DNA of 64,000 bases from Fodinibacter sp963763015 (GCA_963763015.1 CAVXML010000013.1:1-64000); one strand, 5' to 3'. Positions 36,488-46,637 are shown, numbered from the stretch's first letter. Notes: generated by a model from the sequence alone, not told the origin. A program made the numbers and translations.

Positions 36488-36999
36488 TGTCCGAGAACGC
36501 CCAGATCGACGAGACCGCAGGGACCGACGTCAACGACGCCCTCGTCACCGAGTACACGACCGAGTCCGACACCGCCGTCACCGGCGAGCCGACCCGTCGC
36601 CCGAGTGCCTCGGCGCCCGGTGCCGCGACGGGGCGCCGCAAGCAGGCCGTGGCCCGGGTGCGGATCGTTCCGGGCACGGGGGAGTGGACGATCAACGGCC
36701 GCACCCTCGAGGGGTACTTCCCCAACAAGGTGCACCAGCAGATCGTCAACGAGCCGCTCAAGGTGCTCGAGCTCGACGGCGCCTACGACGTCCTCGTCCG
36801 AGTGCACGGCGGCGGCCCGTCCGGCCAGGCCGGCGCGGTGCGTCTCGGCGTGGCCCGCTCGCTCAACGGCGTCGACGCCGAGCTCAACCGCGCGACCCTC
36901 AAGAAGGCCGGGTTCCTCTCCCGCGACGCCCGCGTGCCCGAGCGCAAGAAGGCCGGTCTCAAGAAGGCCCGCAAGGCGCCCCAGTACAGCAAGCGCTGA
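36487..36999 (+). CDS. rpsI: 30S ribosomal protein S9
   Basis: A 170-residue S9 with an actinobacterial acidic N-terminal extension (about 40 residues, ENAQIDETAGTDVNDAL). The core follows: TGRRKQAVARVRIVPGTGEW, RTLEGYFPNKVHQQIVNEPL and VHGGGPSGQAGAVRLGVARS. The C-terminus KARKAPQYSKR is the invariant tail that reaches P-site tRNA. Frame intact. Confidence 0.98.
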   Translation: MSENAQIDETAGTDVNDALVTEYTTESDTAVTGEPTRRPSASAPGAATGRRKQAVARVRIVPGTGEWTINGRTLEGYFPNKVHQQIVNEPLKVLELDGAYDVLVRVHGGGPSGQAGAVRLGVARSLNGVDAELNRATLKKAGFLSRDARVPERKKAGLKKARKAPQYSKR

Positions 37000-37006
37000 C
37001 CCGGCT

Positions 37007-37036
37007 TGTCCCGGCATCCTCCAGGATGCCGGGACA
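37007..37036 (+). terminator. Terminator 1 after rpsI (GGATGCCG palindrome)
   Basis: Perfect 14-bp inverted repeat, TGTCCCGGCATCCT / AGGATGCCGGGACA, with a 2-nt centre, 7 nt after the rpsI stop. Each arm contains the window-wide 8-mer. No T-tract follows. Confidence 0.75.
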
Positions 37037-37040
37037 GCTC

Positions 37041-37073
37041 CCGAAGGCGGCACCCTCACGGTGCCGCCTTCGG
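37041..37073 (+). terminator. Terminator 2 after rpsI
   Basis: Perfect 14-bp stem (37041-37054 with 37060-37073, core GAAGGCGGCACC) and a 5-nt loop, starting 4 nt after the previous hairpin. Tandem hairpins at the end of a highly expressed operon are a common efficient stop. Confidence 0.75.
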
Positions 37074-37122
37074 CGCGCCGGGGGTAGGTTCGGTCCCGGC
37101 ATTCCCCGCGAAAGGCACGACC

Positions 37123-38472
37123 ATGTCTCGACTCTTCGGCACCGACGGTGTCCGCGGCCTCGCGAACGGCCCCGTGATCACGGCGGAGCTCGCCCTGTCG
37201 GTGTCCGTCGCCGCCGCACGCATCCTGGGCGAGGCCGGCGGTGACCTCGGGCGTCGGCCCAAGGCCGTCGTGGGGCGCGACCCGCGTGCCTCGGGGGAGT
37301 TCCTCTCCGCCGCCGTGGTCGCAGGGCTCGCCTCGGCCGGAGTGGACGTCTACGACGTGGGGGTGCTCCCCACTCCCGCGGTCGCCTACCTGACGGCGGA
37401 CACGGGGGCCGACTTCGGCGTCATGCTGTCGGCGTCGCACAACGCGATGCCCGACAACGGCATCAAGTTCTTCGCCCGCGGCGGCCACAAGCTCGCGGAC
37501 GAGGACGAGGACCGCATCGAGAACGCCATGGGAGAGGGCTGGACCCGCCCGATCGGTCCCGACGTGGGCCGCGTGCTCGCCATGCCCGACGGGCACACGC
37601 GCTACATCTCCCACCTCCTGCGCGTCCTCCCCAACCACCTCGACGGCCTCCGGGTCGTCATCGACGGTGCCCACGGGGCAGCGAGCCAGGTGTCCCCCGA
37701 GGTGTTCCGCCTCGCCGGCGCCGAGGTCGTCGAGATCGGCACCGCGCCGGACGGGCTGAACATCAACGACGGGTTCGGCTCGACGCACCTGGACCCGCTC
37801 AAGGCCGCTGTCGTGGCCCGGGGCGCCGCACTCGGCATCGCCCACGACGGCGATGCCGACCGCTGCCTCGCCGTCGACGCGACAGGGACGGAGGTCGACG
37901 GTGACCAGATCATGGGGATCCTCGCCGTCGCGCTCAAGGAGCGTGGCCGGCTCGCTCACGACACCCTCGTCGCGACGGTCATGAGCAACCTCGGCCTGCT
38001 CCAGGCCATGGAGCGCGAGGGGATCCACGTGCGGCAGACCGCCGTGGGTGACCGCTACGTCCTCGAGGAGATGCGGGCCGGCGGGTTCTCCCTGGGCGGT
38101 GAGCAGTCCGGTCACGTCATCCTCCTCGACCACGGGACCACGGGCGACGGCGTGCTCACCGGTCTCCTCCTGGCCGCCCGAGTCGTCGCCAGCGGTCGCA
38201 GCATCGCCGACCTCGGGGCCGTGATGACCCGCCTGCCGCAGGTGCTCGTCAACGTCCGGGGCGTCGACAAGAGCCGCGTCGAGAGCGACGACCACCTCCA
38301 GGCGGCGGTGCGCCACGAGCAGGCCGCGCTCGACGGGTCCGGCCGGGTGCTGCTGCGCAAGTCGGGGACGGAGCCGCTCGTGCGGGTCATGGTCGAGGCG
38401 CCGACGCAGGACCACGCCGACGAGGTGGCCGCGCGCCTGGCCGGGGTCGTGCGCGAGCGCCTCTCGCTCTGA
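37123..38472 (+). CDS. glmM: Phosphoglucosamine mutase
   Basis: A 449-residue enzyme converting glucosamine-6-P to glucosamine-1-P for UDP-GlcNAc and peptidoglycan. The phosphoserine loop is MLSASHNAMPDNGIKF. The metal-binding loop is DGDADRC, the sugar-binding loop GGEQSGHVIL and the phosphate loop RKSGTEPLVRVMVE. Frame intact, starting MSRLFGTDGVRGLANGP. TAGGTT at 37085-37090 may be a -10. Confidence 0.97.
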   Translation: MSRLFGTDGVRGLANGPVITAELALSVSVAAARILGEAGGDLGRRPKAVVGRDPRASGEFLSAAVVAGLASAGVDVYDVGVLPTPAVAYLTADTGADFGVMLSASHNAMPDNGIKFFARGGHKLADEDEDRIENAMGEGWTRPIGPDVGRVLAMPDGHTRYISHLLRVLPNHLDGLRVVIDGAHGAASQVSPEVFRLAGAEVVEIGTAPDGLNINDGFGSTHLDPLKAAVVARGAALGIAHDGDADRCLAVDATGTEVDGDQIMGILAVALKERGRLAHDTLVATVMSNLGLLQAMEREGIHVRQTAVGDRYVLEEMRAGGFSLGGEQSGHVILLDHGTTGDGVLTGLLLAARVVASGRSIADLGAVMTRLPQVLVNVRGVDKSRVESDDHLQAAVRHEQAALDGSGRVLLRKSGTEPLVRVMVEAPTQDHADEVAARLAGVVRERLSL

Positions 38473-38575
38473 CAGGCACCCCGGGCTGCCGCGGTCGGTT
38501 ACTCCGGCCGCTGCCGGGTACACGGACGGTGAGGGTGCCTGCTCGGCGCTCGTCCGCTCGAGTCAGGAGAGCATC

Positions 38576-39184
38576 ATGGAGACCAGCACGATCATCTGGA
38601 TCATCGTGGCCGTCATCGTCGTGGCGGCCGTCGTCGCGGTCGTCCTGTCACGATCGGGTGCCCGTCGCGCGGAATCCGAGCGCGCCAGGGCCGCCCAGCT
38701 GCGCGAGCAGGCGACCCAGCACGACCGGGAGCTCCGCGAGCGCGAGACGACGGCGGCGGAGACCCGCGCCAAGGCGGAGATGGCGCGGGTCGAGGCCCAG
38801 AAGCGCGAGCTGGAGGCCGAGCGGCTCGCCGCGGAGGCGGACAACCGGTCCCAGAGCGCTGCGGACCTGCGGTCCGAGCGCGACGACCAGCTGCGGCGCG
38901 CCGACCTCCGGGACCCCGACGTGCGAACCGACAAGGAGGGGTACCGCGTCGACGAGCACGGCAACCGCATCGGGGACGCGCAGCCCGGTGGCCGAGGCGA
39001 CCTGGACAGGGACTGGGATCACGACGGCGACCGTGACCGCACCCGTGAAGCCCTGCGCGGCGACGAGCGCGACGAGCGGGCCGACGAGACCGTTCGTGAC
39101 CCGTCCCGCGACGAGGACCGCGACGGCCGGTCGGATGCCGGCCAGGACCGCGGCGGTGCCGGGCCCCGGGAGCGGGGTGTCTGA
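38576..39184 (+). CDS. Single-pass membrane protein with coiled coil and charged tail
   Basis: A 202-residue protein of unknown function. One N-terminal helix (IIWIIVAVIVVAAVVAVVLS) is followed by a long Arg/Glu/Ala coiled coil (about 32-105, RERETTAAETRAKAEMARVE) and a very hydrophilic tail (DRDWDHDGDRDRTREAL). Such proteins are widespread in Micrococcales and are sometimes induced by stress. TCAGGAGAG lies 6 nt before ATG 38576. It does not share an evident pathway with glmM. Confidence 0.75.
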   Translation: METSTIIWIIVAVIVVAAVVAVVLSRSGARRAESERARAAQLREQATQHDRELRERETTAAETRAKAEMARVEAQKRELEAERLAAEADNRSQSAADLRSERDDQLRRADLRDPDVRTDKEGYRVDEHGNRIGDAQPGGRGDLDRDWDHDGDRDRTREALRGDERDERADETVRDPSRDEDRDGRSDAGQDRGGAGPRERGV

Positions 39185-39217
39185 AGGCCGGCGGAGGCCC
39201 GGCGGGTGAGGCGAACC

Positions 39218-39231
39218 ACACCCAAGGGTGG
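39218..39231 (+). promoter_or_regulatory. Possible CsoR-type operator
   Basis: ACACCC-AA-GGGTGG is a 5/6 inverted repeat resembling the ACCC...GGGT core of copper-responsive CsoR boxes. It lies 60 bp upstream of a copper-binding fusion protein. The match is short and could be chance. Confidence 0.25.
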
Positions 39232-39291
39232 GACCGCTGCGCCGTAGCCGTGACACGATGTCCTCCAGAGGCCAGCAGCCGGAGGCGGACA

Positions 39292-40722
39292 GTGGGCACG
39301 AGGACCGAGCGGGATGCCGCTCAGCGCCTGAGAGTCCCGGTCACGGGGATGACCTGCCAGTCCTGCGAGAACCGGGTGACCCGGGCCCTGGAGCGACTGC
39401 CCGGGGTGGACACCGCGAGCGTGTCGGCGGTCCGGGGCACCGCCACCGTCCAGGGCAGCGCGTTGCCGGACCGCAGCCGCATCGACGCCGCCATCCGGTC
39501 CGCCGGGTACGAACCGGCGGCCGCCCCCTGGGTGAGCCGTGACGGGTCGGTGTGGCGCACCGTCCTGCTCGCGGGCGCGGGGGTCGGTCTCGCCGTCTGG
39601 GTCCTGACCGCTCTGGGCCCAGCCGACCTCACCTCGAGCCTCGCGGACCCGTCCGGCGGCGGCCTGCTCCTCGTGCTCGCGCTGGGCCTGGCGGCGGGGG
39701 TCTCCACGTGCATGGCCATGGTGGGCGGGCTGGTCCTGGGTCTCTCCGCGGCCCATGCGGCGTCGGTGACCGCAGCCGGGGCCGAAGCCCTCCCGTTCGC
39801 CACCCGCATGCGACCGCAGCTGGTCTTCAACCTCGGACGGATCGGGGGGTTCGCCGTGCTGGGGGCGCTCCTCGGTGCGCTCGGGTCGACGATGAGCCTG
39901 CCGGCCAGGATGTTGGCCGTGCTCGTCCTGGGGGTCGCCGTGGTCATGGCCCTGCTGGGCGTGCGGCTGACCGGCATCTCGCCACGTGTCGCGGCCTGGT
40001 CGCCGAGGCTCCCGGCCGGGCTGTCGCGGGTGCTCGGCGTCGACACCGCGACGGACGGGTCCTACAGCCACGCCAGGACAGCGCTGGTCGGCGCGGCGAC
40101 GTTCTTCCTGCCCTGCGGCTTCACCCAGGCGGTCCAGGTCTACGCCCTGTCGACGGCGTCCCCGGTCGCTGCCGCGGCCATTCTGGCGACCTTCGCCCTC
40201 GGGACCACCCCCGGTCTCCTGGCCCTCGGCTCCGTCCCGGAGATCACGACCGGGAGGCGCCAGGCGGTGGTCCTCCGCGTCGTCGGCGTGGTCGTGCTCG
40301 CCTTCGCCCTGGTGAACGTCCAGAGCGGGCTGAACCTGCTGGGGCTCTCGACCGGTGGGTCGAGCGCGGGCGGGCGGACGGCATCCGAGAACGTCACGGT
40401 GGCGGGGAGTGGCCAGACCGTGCGGATGACGCAGACCCCGAGCGGCTACTCGCCCGCCGACACCGTCATCTACGCGGGGCTGCCGACGACGTGGCTCATC
40501 GAGGGCACCTCTCCGTTCGACTGCAGCGCCTTCCTGCGGGTCCCGAGCCTGGGGGTCGAGGTCGACCTGGCCCAGGGCGTCAACACGGTGGAGCTGCCGG
40601 CCATGGAGGCGGGCGAGATCCCGTTCACCTGTGCGATGGGGATGTACTCCGGCACGCTGATGGTGGTCGAGCAGCCGGCCAGCGGCACCGCGCAGCCGCC
40701 GCGGGGCTCGGCCGCGCCCTGA
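39292..40722 (+). CDS. HMA - SafE/CcdA-like membrane - cupredoxin fusion (copper handling)
   Basis: A 476-residue three-part protein. Residues 10-75 form a heavy-metal-associated domain with the metal-binding GMTCQSC motif (Cys22, Cys25). Residues about 85-355 carry six to seven membrane helices of the sulfite exporter TauE/SafE (UreH/DsbD-like) type, with Cys and Met residues such as GVSTCMAMVGG and FLPCGF. Residues about 375-465 form a cupredoxin-like domain with FDCSAFLRVPSLG (Cys411) and FTCAMGMYSG (Cys447, Met449, Met451), placed outside the cell. It probably moves or sequesters Cu. GTG 39292 is fixed by GGAGG six bases upstream. Confidence 0.85.
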   Translation: MGTRTERDAAQRLRVPVTGMTCQSCENRVTRALERLPGVDTASVSAVRGTATVQGSALPDRSRIDAAIRSAGYEPAAAPWVSRDGSVWRTVLLAGAGVGLAVWVLTALGPADLTSSLADPSGGGLLLVLALGLAAGVSTCMAMVGGLVLGLSAAHAASVTAAGAEALPFATRMRPQLVFNLGRIGGFAVLGALLGALGSTMSLPARMLAVLVLGVAVVMALLGVRLTGISPRVAAWSPRLPAGLSRVLGVDTATDGSYSHARTALVGAATFFLPCGFTQAVQVYALSTASPVAAAAILATFALGTTPGLLALGSVPEITTGRRQAVVLRVVGVVVLAFALVNVQSGLNLLGLSTGGSSAGGRTASENVTVAGSGQTVRMTQTPSGYSPADTVIYAGLPTTWLIEGTSPFDCSAFLRVPSLGVEVDLAQGVNTVELPAMEAGEIPFTCAMGMYSGTLMVVEQPASGTAQPPRGSAAP

Positions 40723-40734
40723 CCCGCTGCGGGC

Positions 40735-41928
40735 TCACGTCGGCAGGTGGGCGACCACCTGGCGGGCGATCTCCAGCGCCGCCGTCGCGGCGGGCGAGGG
40801 GGCGTTGACCAGGTGGACGACGCGGCCGTGCCGCTCGAGCAGGAAGTCGTCGACCAGGGTGCCGTCCGGTCGCACCGCCTGGGCGCGCACCCCGGCCGGG
40901 GCGGGCACGAGGTCTCCGTCTCGCACCTCGGGCACGAGCTGTCGCACGCTGTCGGCGAACCGCCGGGCCGACACCGAGCGCAGCACCTCGGCAACCCCGC
41001 TGCGACCATGCCTGCGGGCCAGGCGCCAGAACCCCGGGTAGCGGGCCGTCTCGGCCACGTCAGTGGCACGCGCGTCCCGCCAGGTGTACCCCTCGCGGGA
41101 GAGGGCGAGCACGGCGCTGGGGCCGGCATGGACGTGCCCGTCGATGCCGCGCGTCAGGTGCACCCCGAGGAAGGGGAGAGCCGGGTCCGGCACCGGGTAG
41201 ACCAGTCCACGCACGAGGTGCGCCGCCGCCGTCGTCAGCTCGCGGTACTCGCCCCGGAACGGGACGACGCGCGCCGACGGCTCGTGACCGAAGGCCCGAG
41301 CGAGCCGGTCGGCGTGCAGGCCGGCGCACACGACAGCGACGTCGGACACCACCTCCCCCCGAGCTCGTCTCGAGCACCACCCGGTCAGGGCCCGCCCGCC
41401 CGCCTGTCACCTCCGTACCCGGGCGCAGCGCCGCGCCGGCGTCCCGCAGCCGTCGGACCAGGACGCGGCACACCTCGCGATAGTCGATGACGCCGGTCTC
41501 CGCGACGTGGAGCGCCGCCAGGGCTCGGACGTGGGGCTCGAGCTCACGCACCTCGAGGGCGGTGAGCCGGCGGACCGTGAGGCCGTGGGCCAGGCCCCGC
41601 GCGTGGAGGGCGGCGAGGCGGTCCAGCTCGGTGGCCGCGGTTGCCACCACCAGCTTGCCGGTCCGCTCGTAGGGCACACCCTCCTCCCGGGCCAGGTCCT
41701 CGAGCGCCCGCGCACCCGCCGTGCACCACCGCGCCTTGAGGCTGCCCGGCGGGTAGTACAGGCCGGAGTGCACCACTCCGCTGTTGTGACCGCTCTGGTG
41801 CAGCGCCCAGTCCTGTTCCTTCTCGAGCACGGTGACCCGGGCGGACCGGTCCTCTCGAAGGACGCGCTCGGCCACGGCCAGCCCGACGATGCCGCCGCCG
41901 ACGACGACGACCCGGTTCCCTCCTGACG

Positions 41929-41932
<4 letters not shown>
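40735..41932 (-). CDS. lhgO: L-2-hydroxyglutarate oxidase (LhgO) with one apparent +1 indel
   Basis: An FAD-dependent oxidase of the DAO fold returning L-2-hydroxyglutarate to 2-oxoglutarate. The dinucleotide motif is VVVVGGGIVGLAVAERVL, then HQSGHNSGVVHSGLYYPPGS, typical of LhgO. Near 41355 a six-C run on the + strand holds one C too many, shifting the frame between LETSSG and VVSDVAVVCAGLHADRLARA; the rest (SREGYTWRD, then HLVNAPSPAATAALEI) reads to 40735. The corrected length is 398. GTG 41932 overlaps the stop of the upstream glucosidase gene (GTGA). This is the only homopolymer-type slip in the window. Confidence 0.85.
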
Positions 41933-43302
<1,370 letters not shown>

Positions 43303-43312
43303 GCCGGTCACG

Positions 43313-44152
43313 CTACCGGTCGGGTCTCACCTCGTCGCCGAGGCGGACGACCCCCTGGGCCTCCGGCACGAGCTGGACCGCGAACCACGTCGCGCCGTCC
43401 CACTTCCGGTGCCGGGCCAACGTGCGCAAGGGCTCCGGTCCCCGCTCGAGGGTCACCGGGTCGACGGTGGTGAGCACGCACCGGTCGACCGGCTTGACCA
43501 CCCGGAACGAGACCGGGCCGACGGTCACGCGTCGCCACCGGTCCTCCTCGAACGGCTCCAGGTCCCCGTCGACGACGAGGTTCGGTCGAAAGCGCTCCAC
43601 GGCCATGGGGGCCGGCGGGTCGTCGCCGCGGTCGAGGGCCGTCCCGGTCGCCCAGGTGTCGAGCTGTCGCACGGAGGCGGCCGACGCGAGCGTGACCGGG
43701 TAGCCGTCGGCGAAGGCCGTCGCCTCGCCGGGACGCGAGTGCGTCGGGTTGAGGGGTCGGGGTCTGTGCACGTGCACGAGCGTCGCGTCGGGGCGACCCA
43801 GCACGGCCCGTACCCACGCCTGTGCGGGTCGGCCCGCGGCGACGGCGTCGAGGGGCCGCCCGTGCACGGTGACCGGCAGAGGGTCACCCGACGGCAGGTC
43901 CAGCTCGAGTGGCTCGTGGCCCGGCGCGCGAAGGCGCAGGGCCGAGCCGATCTCCGGCGCGGTGCGCGGCGTGTCCGCCGTGATCATGAGCAGGGACCGT
44001 TCCTCACGAGCGGTGAGGCACTCACCCTCGTCGTCGACGACCATCCACCGGCGGTCGTCCCGCAGCCCCCACGCCTCCACGTCCGCGTGCCCGACCGGAC
44101 GGACAGCCGTGCTCTTCACGGGGTGCACGTCGAGAGCGGCCAGCCGGATCAC
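43313..44152 (-). CDS. MOSC domain protein (MOSC N-terminal beta-barrel plus MOSC)
   Basis: A 279-residue protein related to the C-terminal domain of molybdenum-cofactor sulfurase and to YcbX/mARC proteins. MOSC N-terminal part: LDVHPVKSTAVRPVGHADVE, GLRDDRRWMVVDDEGECLTA. MOSC part: ERFRPNLVVDGDLEPFEEDR, VGPVSFRVVKPVDRCVLTTV, with the conserved Cys in DRCVLTT. These proteins reduce N-hydroxylated compounds or carry molybdopterin. GTG 44152 overlaps the carbonic anhydrase stop by 4 nt. Confidence 0.88.
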   Translation of the reverse strand: MIRLAALDVHPVKSTAVRPVGHADVEAWGLRDDRRWMVVDDEGECLTAREERSLLMITADTPRTAPEIGSALRLRAPGHEPLELDLPSGDPLPVTVHGRPLDAVAAGRPAQAWVRAVLGRPDATLVHVHRPRPLNPTHSRPGEATAFADGYPVTLASAASVRQLDTWATGTALDRGDDPPAPMAVERFRPNLVVDGDLEPFEEDRWRRVTVGPVSFRVVKPVDRCVLTTVDPVTLERGPEPLRTLARHRKWDGATWFAVQLVPEAQGVVRLGDEVRPDR

Positions 44153-44805
44153 GCCGAGTCGCCGAGGTCGCCGAGGACCCGCACCACGCGAGCCTCGCCC
44201 TCCGCCAGGTCGTACTCCGCGCCGACGATGCCGAGGGTGCCGGCCCGCAGGCGGTCGGCGACGACCGTCGACCGCTCGGCGATGAGGGCACAGGTGCGCT
44301 CGACGTGCTCGCGCTCGATCTCCTCGATGGACGCCGAGTGGCCGCCCCGCGAGGCGGCGAGCACGCTGGGCGTCACTCTCTCCACGATGTCCCGGAGGAA
44401 CCCACCCGGGACGTCGCCGGTTCGGACCGCCTCGCTGGCCGCCTTGACCGCGCCGCACGAGTCGTGGCCGAGCACGACGATGAGCGGGCAGTCGAGCACC
44501 GCCACCCCGAACTCCACCGACCCCAGGACGCTGGGATCGACCACGTGCCCTGCGGTCCGGACGACGAAGAGGTCGCCCAGGCCCTGGTCGAAGATGATCT
44601 CGGCGGCCACCCGGGAGTCCGCGCATCCGAAGAAGATCGCGAAGGGGTTCTGACGCAATGCGATCCGGCCTCGGAAGTGCACATCCTGGTGCGGGTGGGC
44701 GCGCTCGTCGGCCATGAACCGAGCGTTACCGGCCGCAAGCACCCGCCACGCCTCCTCGGGCGTCCGGGGACGTGTCCCCGGCTGCGTGCGGTGGCGCTCG
44801 ATCAC
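44149..44805 (-). CDS. Beta-carbonic anhydrase
   Basis: A 218-residue zinc enzyme interconverting CO2 and bicarbonate. Zinc and catalytic motifs are FFGCADSRVAAEIIFDQGLG (CxDSR dyad) and VLGHDSCGAVKAA (HxxC). FVVRTAGHVVD and GAEYDLAEGEARVV are also family features. GTG 44805 gives a normal length. It sits immediately downstream of the fumarase remnant, and its GTGA overlap couples it to the MOSC gene. Confidence 0.93.
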   Translation of the reverse strand: MIERHRTQPGTRPRTPEEAWRVLAAGNARFMADERAHPHQDVHFRGRIALRQNPFAIFFGCADSRVAAEIIFDQGLGDLFVVRTAGHVVDPSVLGSVEFGVAVLDCPLIVVLGHDSCGAVKAASEAVRTGDVPGGFLRDIVERVTPSVLAASRGGHSASIEEIEREHVERTCALIAERSTVVADRLRAGTLGIVGAEYDLAEGEARVVRVLGDLGDSA

Positions 44806-44879
44806 GCCGTGGACGCTACCAGCGCCCCGGAGCGCCTCACCGTCTTGCGCGCCTCAGGGCAGGCCGGAGCGCCTCTCGA

Positions 44880-45061
44880 TGGGTGGTGCGAGACGTCGTG
44901 CATCGCGGTCTCGGTGAGCGGGCGCAGCGCCTCGGGCTCGACCTGGAGGAAGCGGCGCCCGCCCGGCCCATCGGCGACCGACACCCCTTCCGTCGTCAGC
45001 AACCGTTGGGCGTCTCGTCGGCGCCGGCCGGCAGCATGGCCTCGTAGGCGCGGTCCGGCAT
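44880..45061 (-). pseudogene. Truncated class I fumarate hydratase (N-terminal 60 codons only)
   Basis: ATG 45061, overlapping the PfkB-type stop as TGATG, begins MPDRAYEAMLPAGADETP, the usual class I fumarase N-terminus. A one-base loss (CCCAACGG for the expected CCCTACCGG) shifts the frame. The next segment, RLLTTEGVSVADGPGGRRFL, QVEPEALRPLTETAMHDVSH, is unmistakably the start of the class I fumarase alpha domain. After VSHH the homology stops and unrelated sequence leads into the carbonic anhydrase gene. The iron-sulfur catalytic domains (about 500 residues) are absent, so this is a deletion remnant. Another fumarase would be needed for the TCA cycle. Confidence 0.75.
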
Positions 45062-46008
45062 CAGATCTCCTGCCGGGTGGGGGCATAGGCGCCGGCACGG
45101 CGCACGGTGAGCCCGCTCGTGGCCAGCGCCCGGTCGATCGAGGGCCGCACCAGGGGCAGCCCCGCAGCTCGAAGCCGACGCCGGGCATCGGTGCTGCCCA
45201 GCAGGCCGTCGTCGAGCAGACCGGACACCAGCCCGGCCATGAACGAGTCGCCGGCGCCGACGGTGTCGACGACGGGCACGTCCTGTGCGGGTTCGTGGCC
45301 CTCCTCGCCCGACGCGGCCCGCCAGACGACGCCGCGAGGGCCCAGCGTGACCACGGTGAGGGCCGCGCCCAGCCCTGCCCAGCGGCTCATCACGTCCGAG
45401 GGGGTCTGGCCGGGGTACAGCCACTCGATGTCGTCCTCGGAGCACTTGACGACGTCGGAGAGCGCCACGAGCTCCTCGACCCGGTCGCGCACGTCCTCGG
45501 GGCTGCCCATGATGGTCGGGCGCATGTTCGGGTCGTACGAGATGGTGCCCGTCGTCCGCGCTCGGTGCACGGCAGCGGTGACCTCCTCGTCGCCGGGTCG
45601 CAGGGTCGTGCCGATCGAGCCGATGTGCAGGTGGCCGGTGCCCTCGGGCAGCCGCACCGGCGGCAGGTTCCAGTGCAGGTCGAAGACGTAGGTTGCGGCT
45701 CCCGACTCGTCGAGGGTCGCGGCGGCCGTGGACGTCGGGTGGTCGGCGCTCGTGCTGCCGGGCAACAGCCGGACACCCCCGGACTCGACGTGCTCGGTGC
45801 ACCGGATGCCGCGCTCGTCGGTGCCGACGAGCGTCGCGAACCAGGTGTCGTGCCCGAGCCGGGCCAGGCCCAGCGCGACGTTCGCGGGCGAGCCGCCGAC
45901 GTGCTCGGCGGTCGCTCCGTCCGGGGTGTGCACGATGTCGACGAGGAGCTCGCCGACGACGACGACGGGGACGGTGCTCACGCGGGCTCCTCGGTCCTTG
46001 TCTGCCAT
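45061..46008 (-). CDS. PfkB-family carbohydrate kinase (fructokinase-like)
   Basis: A 315-residue ribokinase-fold sugar kinase. VVVVGELLVDIVHTPDGAT opens it, GGSPANVALGLARLGHDTWF is the first PfkB signature and DTVGAGDSFMAGLVSGLLDD the second, with catalytic Asp in GAGDS. The substrate is probably fructose or a related ketose, by general similarity only. ATG 46008 lies 16 nt after a TAGGGT -10 on the minus strand. The fumarase remnant directly follows with a one-base overlap. Confidence 0.88.
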   Translation of the reverse strand: MADKDRGARVSTVPVVVVGELLVDIVHTPDGATAEHVGGSPANVALGLARLGHDTWFATLVGTDERGIRCTEHVESGGVRLLPGSTSADHPTSTAAATLDESGAATYVFDLHWNLPPVRLPEGTGHLHIGSIGTTLRPGDEEVTAAVHRARTTGTISYDPNMRPTIMGSPEDVRDRVEELVALSDVVKCSEDDIEWLYPGQTPSDVMSRWAGLGAALTVVTLGPRGVVWRAASGEEGHEPAQDVPVVDTVGAGDSFMAGLVSGLLDDGLLGSTDARRRLRAAGLPLVRPSIDRALATSGLTVRRAGAYAPTRQEI

Positions 46009-46024
46009 GACGCCAGTGCGCTCA

Positions 46025-46030
46025 ACCCTA
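46025..46030 (-). promoter_or_regulatory. Kinase gene promoter -10
   Basis: Minus-strand TAGGGT in GACGCTAGGGTTGAGCGCAC, 16 nt upstream of ATG 46008, in the 71-bp gap shared with the divergent DUF4245 gene. Confidence 0.5.
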
Positions 46031-46079
46031 GCGTCGAGGCGATTGGGCGTCCGAGCTCCTGTGGGCGACGATGGGTCCC

Positions 46080-46637
46080 GTGACGACGCCCGCGCCGCCT
46101 CCCAGCCGGTACTCGCTCGGGTCCGCGAGAAACCTCGTTCTCTCGCTGCTCATCGTGCTGGGGATGGTGGCGGTCCTCGTGCTGGTCGTGCCACGGGTGA
46201 ACTCGGTCGGTGGGCCGCCGGTGAACATCCGGGCAACGGCCGAGGACGTCAGCTCCCGCACAGGGTGGCCGATCGTGACGGCGGTCGGCCTGCCGGAGGG
46301 CTGGACGGAGACGTCTGCCCGCTATGTCCGGGTGACCGACGGGTTCATGACCTGGCACGCGGGATACCAGACGCCGTCCGGCACCTACGTCGCCGTCGAG
46401 CAGACCCTGGACCCCAACCGCGCGTGGGTGGAGGCCCAGACGAACCGTGCTCCTCGGACCGGGACCCTGGAGGCGGGAGGGCGTACCTGGACGACGTACG
46501 AGCGGGACACCAAGGTCCAGAACAGCATGCTCGACGACCCCCGGACGACGGGCGACCTGACCACGCTCGTCACGGGCACGGCGAGCTTCGAGGAGATGGC
46601 AGAGCTCGTGACCTACCTCCAGCCCGTCGCGCCTTGA
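46080..46637 (+). CDS. DUF4245 family membrane-anchored protein
   Basis: A 185-residue protein with one N-terminal helix (NLVLSLLIVLGMVAVLVLVV) and an exported domain: VVPRVNSVGGPPVNIRATAE, GLPEGWTETSARYVRVTDGF, MTWHAGYQTPSGTYVAVEQT. The family is confined to actinobacteria and has no known function. It is conserved beside xseA/xseB and fumarase-type genes, as here. GTG 46080 is preferred because GACGAT ends seven bases before it in a leaderless layout; ATG 46071 adds three residues. Confidence 0.85.
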   Translation: MTTPAPPPSRYSLGSARNLVLSLLIVLGMVAVLVLVVPRVNSVGGPPVNIRATAEDVSSRTGWPIVTAVGLPEGWTETSARYVRVTDGFMTWHAGYQTPSGTYVAVEQTLDPNRAWVEAQTNRAPRTGTLEAGGRTWTTYERDTKVQNSMLDDPRTTGDLTTLVTGTASFEEMAELVTYLQPVAP

